A stretch of 5,946 nucleotides of DNA from Lachnospiraceae bacterium (GCA_009774535.1 VSNY01000210.1:1-5946); one strand, 5' to 3'; counted from the stretch's first letter, positions 1-5,946 are shown. A program made the numbers and translations. Notes: generated by a model not told the origin, from the sequence alone.

Positions 1-1119
1 ATCCCGGAAGATCATCCATATATTGAACTCGGTCCTATCAGACCCTATTATCAATTTAATACTGATGTTGCAGATGCTGCCCGCAGAATTTTACAGAGTA
101 CATATTCCGATAAGCTGTTTGAATTTGAACTTACTTCAGGAAATGACCGCCACCGAAAGATTGCTGCAACATGGCTGTCGGAATTTCAGATAACTACTTC
201 TGCCGACCATATCATTCTGGCTTCCGGTACACAGAATGCCCTTGCTATTGCACTGTTATCTCTGTTCAAAGCGGGCGATAAGATTATTACTGATGTTTAC
301 ACTTATTCAAATTTTATTAGTCTGGCAAATCAGTTAGGTATCCAACTTATTTCTGCTGCCGCAGACCATGAAGGGATGCTGCCGGAGGATCTGGAAAAGC
401 AATGCAAACTGATGGATATAAAGGGGATCTATCTAATGCCGTCATATCATAATCCTACAAGTATTACAATGTCATCCCGGCGCAGACAAGAAATAAGCCG
501 TGTTATAAAAGAACAGGACATAACTCTGATAGAAGATGACACCTACGGGTTTATGACAAAAGATAAATTGCCCCCGCTTGCAACCTTGATTCCTGAAAAT
601 ACAATCTATGTGCATGGTCTGTCCAAATCTCTCTCTGCAGGACTAAGGATTGCCTATGTGGTAGTTCCTGACAAATACCAAAAGCTGTTTTATGCCACAG
701 CCAACAATATTACACTGAAAATTCCCTTACTGAATGCTGAAATTGCAAGCGAACTGATTGCAAGTGGAACCGCTAAAGAAATCATAAAAAAGAAATGTAT
801 GCTTTCAGAGGAACGAAATCGGCTATATGCAAAATATTTCCCGGAATATATCTCTGAAAATCCTTATGGTTTTTTTCAATGGCTTCCTTTACCAGATGGC
901 ACTGACGGATATCATTTTGAAGTACAGGCAGGAAAACTTGGAGTAAAGGTATTGTGTTCAGACCGCTTTGCAGTAGGGGATACATCGAATTTTTCTGCAA
1001 TCCGCATAGCCACCTGCTCTCCGTGGACAATAGGAGAACTGGAAACAGGCTTAAAAATTATTCGTCAAATCATAGAAGATAATCAGATGCTCATCCGGCG
1101 GGAAGATTTTATCATTTGA
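1..1119 (+). CDS. MocR/GntR-family transcriptional regulator, PLP-binding aminotransferase-like domain (5' end outside window)
   Basis: The frame is open from base 1 to the TGA at 1117-1119, giving 372 visible residues with no start in view. The fragment is a fold-type I aminotransferase domain. It shows the phosphate-binding segment SGTQNA (visible residues 75-80), the ring-stacking Tyr in DVYTYSNF (Y102), HNPTS with N151, EDDTY with D179 and Y182 for the pyridine nitrogen and O3', the Schiff-base lysine K209 in SKSLSAGLR, and the carboxylate-binding R335 in SAIRIA. The lack of an aminotransferase N-terminal arm and the overall pattern fit MocR regulators, about 460-480 residues long, in which a GntR winged helix precedes this domain. 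Roughly 90-100 residues would then be missing upstream. Such proteins usually sense PLP or an amino-type ligand and control a neighbouring gene, which is not visible here. The ATG at 376 is internal: conserved domain sequence continues upstream of it. A stand-alone class I/II aminotransferase is the main alternative. Confidence 0.92.
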   Translation: MPEDHPYIELGPIRPYYQFNTDVADAARRILQSTYSDKLFEFELTSGNDRHRKIAATWLSEFQITTSADHIILASGTQNALAIALLSLFKAGDKIITDVYTYSNFISLANQLGIQLISAAADHEGMLPEDLEKQCKLMDIKGIYLMPSYHNPTSITMSSRRRQEISRVIKEQDITLIEDDTYGFMTKDKLPPLATLIPENTIYVHGLSKSLSAGLRIAYVVVPDKYQKLFYATANNITLKIPLLNAEIASELIASGTAKEIIKKKCMLSEERNRLYAKYFPEYISENPYGFFQWLPLPDGTDGYHFEVQAGKLGVKVLCSDRFAVGDTSNFSAIRIATCSPWTIGELETGLKIIRQIIEDNQMLIRREDFII

Positions 1120-1225
1120 TAAGTTTTATTATTAAAATGCATCTTAACAGTATAGAACGTGCCTAATTTTCGCTTGAAAATGGTAAATTTAAGAATTTTA
1201 GGATATCTATCATATTCTCCTACTA

Positions 1226-1278
1226 TAAAAAAACAGGCTTTCCCATTCCCACCTTATTAGTGGGAAGGAAGCCTGTTT
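1226..1278 (-). terminator. Rho-independent terminator of the minus-strand operon
   Basis: The outer arms AAACAGGCTT (1231-1240) and AAGCCTGTTT (1269-1278) pair perfectly. The inner arms TTCCCAC (1246-1252) and GTGGGAA (1260-1266) close a 7-nt loop (1253-1259), with a small asymmetric internal loop between the two stems. On the minus strand the hairpin is followed directly by seven T (complement of 1227-1233). It lies 11 nt beyond the stop codon of the 68-residue gene, as expected for the end of that operon. On the plus strand only three T and then CC follow the stem, so it could stop the convergent regulator transcript only weakly. Confidence 0.88.
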
Positions 1279-1288
1279 CCGTTACATT

Positions 1289-1495
1289 TTAATCTGCTTC
1301 AATCAGTTCAAGCCGTTCAAATTCTTCATCTGTCATGTTCCGCAGCTTTTCGATTATCCTATTGGACAGTTCCGCCATATCCGTATCATCAAGGTAAGGC
1401 AAGGCTCTTTCAATATCCTCTATGACCTCGCCCCTGATCTCTCCTGCATATATGCAGATTAAATTTACTTCTTCCACAGTGAAATTATGTTCCAT
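1289..1495 (-). CDS. Transposon-transfer assisting (TTRAP-like) family protein
   Basis: This is a 68-residue acidic protein. Its N-terminus, FTVEEVNLICIYAG, and the C-terminal MTDEEFERLEL match what I recall of the TTRAP family, small proteins of about 60-70 residues encoded in clostridial conjugative transposons. No membrane segment or signal peptide is visible; it looks like two or three amphipathic helices joined by a DD-containing turn. The biochemical role of the family is not established: the name comes from its association with transfer regions. The start ATG (1493-1495) lies 4 nt after the stop of the large upstream gene and has GAGGGAG 10 nt upstream, inside that gene's last codons, so translation is probably coupled. 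It is the last gene before the terminator. The family call is from recalled sequence pattern, not from a search. Confidence 0.82.
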   Translation of the reverse strand: MEHNFTVEEVNLICIYAGEIRGEVIEDIERALPYLDDTDMAELSNRIIEKLRNMTDEEFERLELIEAD

Positions 1496-1499
1496 GCTC

Positions 1500-4400
1500 T
1501 TACATCTCCCTCTGACTATTTTTTATGTTTTCCTGTGCTTCATGTTCTTTTCCTTGCCCGGAAACAAGTGCTTTTTTCTCTGCAAGGCGGGATTTCAAGG
1601 AAGTCCTCGCCGCAGGACGCTCCTGCTCTTTTCTGTTTTCTTCCTTTTGGGCTTTCTCTCCTGCACCGTTATTCAGCACATTATCGACCATGTTGTAATT
1701 CTGTTCTTCCATTTCCTCAATCTTTGCAAGGGGCTTGTACTCTGTCAGTTTTTCAAGCAGCTCCATAGCCCTTTTTGTTTCTTTCGGTTCCGTTCCCTCT
1801 GTAACCACATCGGCAAGCCACATTGCAATGTCATGGGTATCTCCCTGCTTCAAGGCTTCTGCAAGCTCTGACACATTTTCCGTCATGCTGGGAGCGCTGT
1901 CACGGTATTGGCACATATCATAACTGTAAACGAAACGGTCAATCTCTACTGCAAGTCTTTCTTCCGGTGTCAGGTCAGTACGGTAATCCCACATCTTTTC
2001 TTCCATTTCCATGCTCATTTTGCCATCTATCTCTATTCCCGGCAGTTTAGCCATAAGCTCCGCAATCATGTCCATTGCCTGCGGATTGCCCTTTATATCA
2101 GGGATATACTCTAAAATATCAAGGTCAATCCTTTTCCCGGATAGGATATCAATCCCCACATCTTCAAAAGCCTCTGTTCCCAGTGTATGGATATTGATAC
2201 CGATTGCAGGGATACCGTTCATGCGCTCCGGCGGTATCTGTTTCCAGATTGCGACAGCTTCCTCCACCGTGGGGATATTCTCATAAAACTCGCCCAAATT
2301 ATGGAACTCGCTACACTCTGCCACAGTCAGCGTCACTTCCGTTTCAGCCCGTTCCGGAGATAAGGTTGCCCGCAGTCCTTTATGTTCAAAGTTTTCCCCG
2401 TCAAATATGGTGATCTGGTCAGTTTCCTCATTGAACTCTATGGAGAAGTCCAGCCTTTCCCCCTGTTCGATATAGGCATGGTCTGCCGCTTCTATCCGTT
2501 CCCCATATTTCCCCATTTCCACAAATGGCTTGTCACATTCCGCATAGGCTTTGCATAACCCCTCCGCATCAAGCCCGCTGGTGTTCTTGAACCACCGTTC
2601 CTCGTCATTCATACGGATATTGAAAATGCTTATTGGCTCATTCTCCCTTGCTTCACGCACTCCCTCCAGATAATCCTCTACTTGGGGAAGATATGTTTCA
2701 AGGCTTCCCGTCCTCTGTGCTGTGATCGGGTTAATATCCACCTTTACCCCGCCGATATGAAGCCCGTCCTCATTAAACATATCAAACAGCACATCTTCAC
2801 GCTCATTCGTAGAAATCTCCACTACCACATCAAGGTCAGAGCCTTCACGCTCCAAGCCCCGGCACCGGCTCCCTGAAACAACCGCATCGACGATTACCGC
2901 ATCAATGCCGCACTCCTCTAATTTTGCCTGCACATGGCATTTTACAGTTTCCTCAATCTCTGCCGGGTTCATCTCGCTGATCTCATGGAATAACTCATTT
3001 GTCTTTGCCTTGAAGTTTTCAACCACACTCCCCTGTACCTGCGGTTCGATGCGGTCTGCCGCTTCCACCTTTTCCATCAATCCATCATAATCAATCGGTA
3101 TCAGTTCATCATTGTCACTGATATTCCCCCTTGCACCGTTGTCAAAAGGATTTTCTTTCAAGTCCTCCACTATGTCGTTAAGGGCTTCCTTGATACTGAT
3201 ATCGGGATTGTCATAAACACCGCCGTCTATCTCCTTATAGTCTGCGCCCATAATGGAATAGTCATAGCCGCCATCCACCTCCTGGATACTGATAAATCGG
3301 TCTGCTATCTGAAACGCAAGCTCTGTTTCTGCCATTTCCTCCGGCTCTGTTTCTGACTTCTGGACATCATGTCCAGAAGTGTCCTGCCTGCCCTCTATGG
3401 ATTGCTTCATCTCTGCAAGCACCTGATCCTTTTCATCTCCGAGGTCAATGATCTCGTCACCGTCCTCCATATCCTCTAATTCCGGTGCTTCTGTTAACTT
3501 CTCCGGCTCGCTCTGCCCTGTCTGTGGTTCTGATTTTCCCGCTTCTGTCTGCTCCGCCTGTGTCTGCTCCGGCTCTGGCTGCTCCGCTTCCAACTTTTGG
3601 ACATCATGTCCAGAAGTCAATTTTTCCTGTCCGGCGGACAGTTCTTTTTCCTGTTCCAAGACTTCGCTTCGGAACATATCAATAAAACCGTCCAAGACCG
3701 CCGGGTGGCTGCTTACAATCAGTTCACGGTTCATATCCGTTCCACGCACGATATTTTCAGGAATGGAAAACTCTGATGCCCACGCTTTGTTATCCCTTGA
3801 AAAACGCCCGTCCCACGATTCCTGTTTAAGCGTATTGGCAAGGACAAATGCGATACGTTCCGAACCGTACTGCTCCGCCAGAGGCTTCACAATATCATGC
3901 TTTAAGTGCATACCGTCAAAATTCTTCCGGATTGTTTCCTCAACCGCTCCTTTACACTCCCTGTCAAGTTTGCGGGAATCATGGTATTTGTCTGCTTCCC
4001 CATGATCCATTGCATAACTCAAAGATTCCCGGTAAACAGCGGGATACTCTTTTTCCTTCCTTGAATCCAACTTCAAATCATTCTGCTTTGCAGATTGATT
4101 GACATCATGTCCGGAAGTGTCCTGCATTTCTTCCGGTTCTGCTTTTTGGGTTTCCTGCTCTTTTGCGCCCTCCAGTTCACGCATGAAATCGGGCAGTCCG
4201 GTAAAACCGAAAGAATCTACAAAATGGGCGCTGTTCTTCCCGTTCTCGTGCAGCACCACAATGTCACTGACGGAAAGGGAATGCCCTTTGAAGTCCTCCG
4301 GGTGGTCTATGTTGAATTTCTCATAAAGCGCCTCAAGCGTATCTCCCTGTGTCTGCAGTCTTATAAAGTCCTTTGATAATTCCGACAGCTCTCCCACATA

Positions 4401-5888
4401 GACCAGATCATAATTTTCCGGTTTTACCGCATCAAGATTGTATTTCGTGATACCCATTCGCTTTAAGGCTTCCGTACCCTCAAAACGGAACTGATCCAGT
4501 TCAGAATTATCTTTTAACTGATAAATGCCATATTTATCAGTATCGCCATACAAAAGCTGTGTTTCCCTGTTTGCGCCGCTTTCCGCAAGCTCCGCCTGCA
4601 TGGAGCGTAATTCCCTCTCATTCTCCCAATCGCCTTTTTCTATGCCGAAGATGCCCTCATGCCCTGTGATCTGCTTCCTGTCCTCCGCTGTTGTTTCCGA
4701 ACCGTCCTCATGGAGCAGGTACACGGGCAGGTCATGGTCAACCAGCTCTAATGCAGTTTCTTTTGTAAGCGGGAGCATTTCTTCCCATGTGTAACCGTAT
4801 TCGTGCATTTCTGACAGACCAATCATGCCATCGGGAAGTGCATCAATTTCCGCCTGCGCGTCAATGACTGTCAGCGCTGCATTGACAGGCTCATTTTCTA
4901 TCCGGTATGCCAGCATCTCTGCCAGCTCTTTTGTTTTCCCGTAATCGTCCAGCTTATACCCGTAATTGACGATCAGGTTCCTTTCATCCGGAGAAAACAC
5001 ACTTTTCCCATGTTCCAGACGGTGTACAATGGATGCTGCATATTCGATCCCGGATAACTCTTTTTCAAAGGAAACCTCCTCTGCCTTTAAGTCTACCGCA
5101 ATATCAAAAAATTCCGGCATACCGTCGTTTCTGCTGTCTTTTACGATGACTGGCACATACTCAGCCCCGTTTTCTTCCATAAAATCCTGAATATTCCCGT
5201 CCCACTCATTCTCGTACATCCCCGCCAGCTTATAGGCAAGGTCAAGCGCCTGTTCCCGTGTCATGTTGGTGATCTTGTCGATCTCATATCCGTCAGTTTC
5301 ACCATACATGATTTTCAGAACCACATCACTGTCCTTTATCGGCTCATTTGCTTTCCTGTCCATTTCCATTGCATACTTGACATCCGTTATCGCATGGATG
5401 TCGGTATTATAGATGTAATCTACATGAAATTCCTCCACTTTCTCCGACCTGTCATCTCCCAAGTGGGTAACCCATGCGCCCCTGCTTTCTAAGTAGGCTT
5501 CCACGTTCTCTCTGTCCGCATCCTGCATGGCAAGCAGGCTGTTTAAAAGCTCCACTCCCTCCATGCCCTTAACACTTGCAATATCAAAATGGGAACGCTC
5601 CGTATTGGATACTGCAAGGATAAACTCCTGCGTCTGCTCCTGCATCATTTCCCGGTCACGCTGCAGCTCTTTAAGCTGTTCCTCAATACCCGTGATAAGC
5701 TCCGATGCAGTCCTGCGGATCGTGTCAAGGGAAGATTTTAGTTCTTTCATATCCTTTCCGCTGCTCCACCCAGCAATATAACCGAAAGAATACTCTGATG
5801 TGTCTATGCCGAAATGCTGGCACACCGTATAGGCAATGCTCTCGGCCTCAAATGGATACATCAACATTTGAGGCCTTATACTCAGCAT
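1500..5888 (-). CDS. Large polyvalent ICE protein: zincin tail, YodL-like, DUF3849-like, nucleotidyltransferase and DUF4316-like modules (5'-truncated)
   Basis: The open frame encodes 1462 residues with no signal peptide or membrane segment, and is strongly acidic. Modules in order: the tail of a zincin/ArdC-type metallopeptidase (12-75), passing into a coiled-coil-like helix (46-90); unnamed alpha/beta sequence (145-440); a YodL-like module (445-570, YGIYQLKD to HFVDSFGFTGLPDF); a DUF3849-like module (612-748, with DGRFSRDNKAWA and SSHPAVLDGF); an E/P/Q-rich linker (749-850); an unnamed polyvalent module (853-955, GGYDYSIMG, DGGVYDNPDISI); a nucleotidyltransferase (962-1072); another polyvalent module (1085-1180); and a DUF4316-like C-terminal region (1185-1462, TVAECSEFHNLGEFYENI and EEQNYNMVDNVLNNG) ending in a basic, Ala-rich tail. 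Known relatives lie in ICE transfer operons and are thought to protect incoming DNA. The TTRAP-like gene follows after 4 nt. The annotated ATG (5886-5888) has only TTGGA-like sequence upstream; M8, preceded by TAAGG, is the better start. Domain names are recalled, not searched. Confidence 0.88.
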   Translation of the reverse strand: MLSIRPQMLMYPFEAESIAYTVCQHFGIDTSEYSFGYIAGWSSGKDMKELKSSLDTIRRTASELITGIEEQLKELQRDREMMQEQTQEFILAVSNTERSHFDIASVKGMEGVELLNSLLAMQDADRENVEAYLESRGAWVTHLGDDRSEKVEEFHVDYIYNTDIHAITDVKYAMEMDRKANEPIKDSDVVLKIMYGETDGYEIDKITNMTREQALDLAYKLAGMYENEWDGNIQDFMEENGAEYVPVIVKDSRNDGMPEFFDIAVDLKAEEVSFEKELSGIEYAASIVHRLEHGKSVFSPDERNLIVNYGYKLDDYGKTKELAEMLAYRIENEPVNAALTVIDAQAEIDALPDGMIGLSEMHEYGYTWEEMLPLTKETALELVDHDLPVYLLHEDGSETTAEDRKQITGHEGIFGIEKGDWENERELRSMQAELAESGANRETQLLYGDTDKYGIYQLKDNSELDQFRFEGTEALKRMGITKYNLDAVKPENYDLVYVGELSELSKDFIRLQTQGDTLEALYEKFNIDHPEDFKGHSLSVSDIVVLHENGKNSAHFVDSFGFTGLPDFMRELEGAKEQETQKAEPEEMQDTSGHDVNQSAKQNDLKLDSRKEKEYPAVYRESLSYAMDHGEADKYHDSRKLDRECKGAVEETIRKNFDGMHLKHDIVKPLAEQYGSERIAFVLANTLKQESWDGRFSRDNKAWASEFSIPENIVRGTDMNRELIVSSHPAVLDGFIDMFRSEVLEQEKELSAGQEKLTSGHDVQKLEAEQPEPEQTQAEQTEAGKSEPQTGQSEPEKLTEAPELEDMEDGDEIIDLGDEKDQVLAEMKQSIEGRQDTSGHDVQKSETEPEEMAETELAFQIADRFISIQEVDGGYDYSIMGADYKEIDGGVYDNPDISIKEALNDIVEDLKENPFDNGARGNISDNDELIPIDYDGLMEKVEAADRIEPQVQGSVVENFKAKTNELFHEISEMNPAEIEETVKCHVQAKLEECGIDAVIVDAVVSGSRCRGLEREGSDLDVVVEISTNEREDVLFDMFNEDGLHIGGVKVDINPITAQRTGSLETYLPQVEDYLEGVREARENEPISIFNIRMNDEERWFKNTSGLDAEGLCKAYAECDKPFVEMGKYGERIEAADHAYIEQGERLDFSIEFNEETDQITIFDGENFEHKGLRATLSPERAETEVTLTVAECSEFHNLGEFYENIPTVEEAVAIWKQIPPERMNGIPAIGINIHTLGTEAFEDVGIDILSGKRIDLDILEYIPDIKGNPQAMDMIAELMAKLPGIEIDGKMSMEMEEKMWDYRTDLTPEERLAVEIDRFVYSYDMCQYRDSAPSMTENVSELAEALKQGDTHDIAMWLADVVTEGTEPKETKRAMELLEKLTEYKPLAKIEEMEEQNYNMVDNVLNNGAGEKAQKEENRKEQERPAARTSLKSRLAEKKALVSGQGKEHEAQENIKNSQREM
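1506..1512 (-). promoter_or_regulatory. Ribosome binding site of the TTRAP-like gene
   Basis: On the minus strand this reads GAGGGAG, ending 10 nt before the ATG at 1495. It sits within the final codons of the large upstream gene, whose TAA is at 1500-1502. Ribosomes finishing the large gene would terminate next to the start, which supports translational coupling and fixes the chosen start. Confidence 0.7.
2673..3005 (-). other. Polymerase-beta-superfamily (MNT-like) nucleotidyltransferase domain
   Basis: Residues 962-1072 show the pattern of small nucleotidyltransferases: a helix (EETVKCHVQAKLEECG), a strand (AVIVDAVVSGS), the G1006-S1007 nucleotide-binding turn, DLDVVVE with metal-binding D1018 and D1020, and a third carboxylate D1051 in GVKVDINPI, 31 residues later. 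All three catalytic carboxylates are present, so the domain is probably active. The family transfers nucleotides to proteins, RNA or small molecules; the target here is unknown. It sits between two polyvalent-protein modules. Confidence 0.78.
3356..3380. repeat. Palindromic in-frame element, copy A
   Basis: This is a perfect 25-bp palindrome: left arm ACTTCTGGACAT, central C, right arm ATGTCCAGAAGT. On the minus strand it encodes T837-K844 (TSGHDVQK) of the large protein, at the junction between the acidic linker and the polyvalent module starting near residue 853. It is preceded in coding sense by CAGGAC, shared with copy C. Confidence 0.93.
3541..3592. repeat. Degenerate short tandem repeats in the acidic linker
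   Basis: Units based on TCTGCTCCG and GGCTC/TGGC recur with small changes, encoding an alternating E/Q/P/T/A stretch (EPEQTQAEQTEAG) around residues 768-780. This is low-complexity linker sequence that directly abuts palindromic copy B and probably expands or contracts by slippage. Confidence 0.6.
3593..3617. repeat. Palindromic in-frame element, copy B
   Basis: This 25-bp sequence differs from copy A at one base (T instead of C at 3597, the fifth position), leaving a near-perfect palindrome around GGACAT-C-ATGTCC. It encodes T758-K765 (TSGHDVQK), just after the DUF3849-like module. The changed base is synonymous (CAA for CAG). Confidence 0.93.
3645..4055 (-). other. DUF3849-like module of the large protein
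   Basis: Residues 612-748 contain YPAVYRESLSYAMDHGEADKY, a helix with EETIRKNFDGMHL, ERIAFVLANTLK, WDGRFSRDNKAWA and VSSHPAVLDGFIDMF. This alternation of a Tyr/His-rich start, a FVLANT-type strand and the DGRFSRxNK turn resembles DUF3849 domains of ICE proteins. The activity is not known. Copies of the TSGHDV element lie on both sides of the module (T591 and T758). Confidence 0.7.
4094..4118. repeat. Palindromic in-frame element, copy C (one arm degraded)
   Basis: The half from 4101 to 4118 (GACATCATGTCCGGAAGT) matches copy A with one change, while the left arm (4094-4100) has diverged. It encodes T591-V596 (TSGHDV) and then NQ instead of QK, in the linker between the YodL-like and DUF3849-like modules. 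The match to copy A extends on the right through GTCCTG (4119-4124). Confidence 0.9.
4179..4556 (-). other. YodL-like module of the large protein
   Basis: Residues 445-570 run from LLYGDTDKYGIYQLKDN through FEGTEALKRMGI, NYDLVYVGEL, EKFNIDHPEDFKGHSLSVSDIVVL to HFVDSFGFTGLPDF. This series is the hallmark of the YodL-like region found in clostridial conjugative-element proteins. Its function is unknown. It is followed by a charged linker that carries the first copy (in protein order) of the TSGHDV element. Confidence 0.75.
5664..5855 (-). other. Remnant of a zincin/ArdC-type metallopeptidase domain
   Basis: Residues 12-75 (FEAESIAYTVCQHFGIDTSEYSFGYIAGWSS and the following helix) match the segment that in intact ICE proteins lies after the HExxH zinc site, where the Glu of the EAES segment is the likely third zinc ligand. 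No HExxH occurs upstream: an in-frame TAA lies at 5898-5900, only three codons before the annotated ATG, and no other frame of 5889-5946 reads as the missing part. The domain therefore cannot be a working protease as encoded here. The family assignment rests on recalled sequence similarity. Confidence 0.7.
5844..5875. repeat. Perfect 11-bp inverted repeat across the start of the large gene
   Basis: GGCCTCAAATG (5844-5854) and CATTTGAGGCC (5865-5875) are exact inverted copies around a 10-nt spacer (5855-5864). In the mRNA of the large gene the arm at 5865-5875 contains the AUG of M8, the spacer becomes the loop and holds the AUG of M10, and the other arm encodes the conserved PFEA sequence. 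Confidence 0.92.
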
Positions 5889-5930
5889 TCCAAAATGTTA
5901 ATCATTTTAAAGAATGCTGAGAAATAAGGC
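5873..5930. repeat. Long three-part inverted repeat in the leader of the large gene
   Basis: Three nested arm pairs lie in register: GCCTTAT (5873-5879) with ATAAGGC (5924-5930), CTCAGCATTC (5881-5890) with GAATGCTGAG (5912-5921), and AAAATG (5892-5897) with CATTTT (5903-5908). They make 23 bp in all, around a 5-nt loop (5898-5902), with only 1-3 nt unpaired between segments. No T-run follows on either strand, so it is not a standard terminator. It shares 5873-5875 with the adjacent 11-bp inverted repeat. Confidence 0.92.
5874..5878 (-). promoter_or_regulatory. Candidate Shine-Dalgarno for the M8 start of the large gene
   Basis: The minus strand reads TAAGG, 6 nt before the ATG at 5865-5867 (M8). 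The first ATG (5886-5888) has no comparable motif, so M8 is the more likely start. The motif lies inside the outer arm of the long leader inverted repeat and would be paired when that hairpin forms. Confidence 0.5.
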
Positions 5931-5946
5931 ACTTTACTACTAAAAG

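Noticed and set aside
782..1030. An 82-codon minus-strand open frame inside the MocR gene
   Set aside because: It lies fully opposite conserved aminotransferase-domain sequence, and its translation resembles nothing known.
1109..1126. TTATC-ATTT-GATAA hairpin followed by GTTTT at the end of the MocR gene, as a plus-strand terminator
   Set aside because: The stem is only 5 bp and AT-rich, and the T-run is short. It is too unstable to call.
1166..1181. ATTTTC-GCTT-GAAAAT inverted repeat in the convergent spacer
   Set aside because: A 6-bp AT-rich stem is expected by chance in this AT-rich stretch, and no promoter or tail is attached to it.
1422..1871. A 149-codon plus-strand open frame with hydrophobic Phe/Leu-rich stretches resembling membrane segments
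   Set aside because: It is antisense to the C-terminal Lys/Glu-rich part of the large gene and the start of the TTRAP-like gene. Antisense of such codons gives Phe/Leu/Ser runs, so the hydrophobicity is an artefact.
3448..4005. A 185-codon plus-strand open frame opposite the large gene
   Set aside because: Its product is Ser/Cys/Phe-rich low-complexity sequence that mirrors the acidic linker codons on the other strand. It has no recognisable domain and no clear ribosome binding site, so it is a codon-bias shadow.
3356..4118. The three palindromes as a CRISPR array
   Set aside because: They lie 213 and 476 bp apart with coding sequence between them, in frame with the gene, and lack regular spacers.
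5873..5930. Long leader inverted repeat as a terminator or as an IS200/IS605-type end
   Set aside because: No T-run follows on either strand and no transposase or recognisable insertion-sequence end is in view. It is kept only as an inverted repeat.

Overview
The window looks like DNA from a gut-type clostridial Firmicute (Lachnospiraceae-like). This is inferred from the protein families and the moderate-to-low GC; no rRNA or taxonomic marker is present. It holds the edge of an integrative conjugative element (ICE) cargo operon on the minus strand, facing a metabolic-type regulator on the plus strand.

Layout. Bases 1-1119 (+) are the 3' part of a MocR/GntR-type regulator: the PLP-binding aminotransferase-like domain is visible and its DNA-binding N-terminus lies outside the window. 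Bases 1120-1225 are an AT-rich convergent spacer with no gene. A strong intrinsic terminator for minus-strand transcription sits at 1226-1278. Upstream of it in the minus-strand operon are a 68-residue transposon-transfer-assisting (TTRAP-like) protein (1289-1495) and, 4 nt before that, a 1462-residue polyvalent protein (1500-5888). Bases 5889-5946 are a short non-coding leader dominated by inverted repeats.

The large protein is a chain of small modules separated by acidic linkers: the tail of a zincin/ArdC-type metallopeptidase, one or two unnamed alpha/beta modules, a YodL-like module, a DUF3849-like module, an unnamed large-polyvalent-protein module, an apparently intact polymerase-beta-type nucleotidyltransferase (G1006-S1007, D1018/D1020, D1051), another polyvalent module, and a DUF4316-like C-terminal region. 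Proteins of this kind are thought to enter the recipient with conjugating DNA or act soon afterwards to protect it.

Three things stand out. (1) A 25-bp palindromic DNA element occurs three times inside the large gene, always in the same reading frame, encoding TSGHDV(QK), and always in a linker between modules. (2) The large gene begins inside what is normally the metallopeptidase domain, with an in-frame stop just upstream, so the catalytic HExxH half is missing. (3) Two abutting long inverted repeats cover this new 5' end and place the only good Shine-Dalgarno and the start codon into opposing hairpins, which could be a translational switch, a recombination site, or the scar of a rearrangement.
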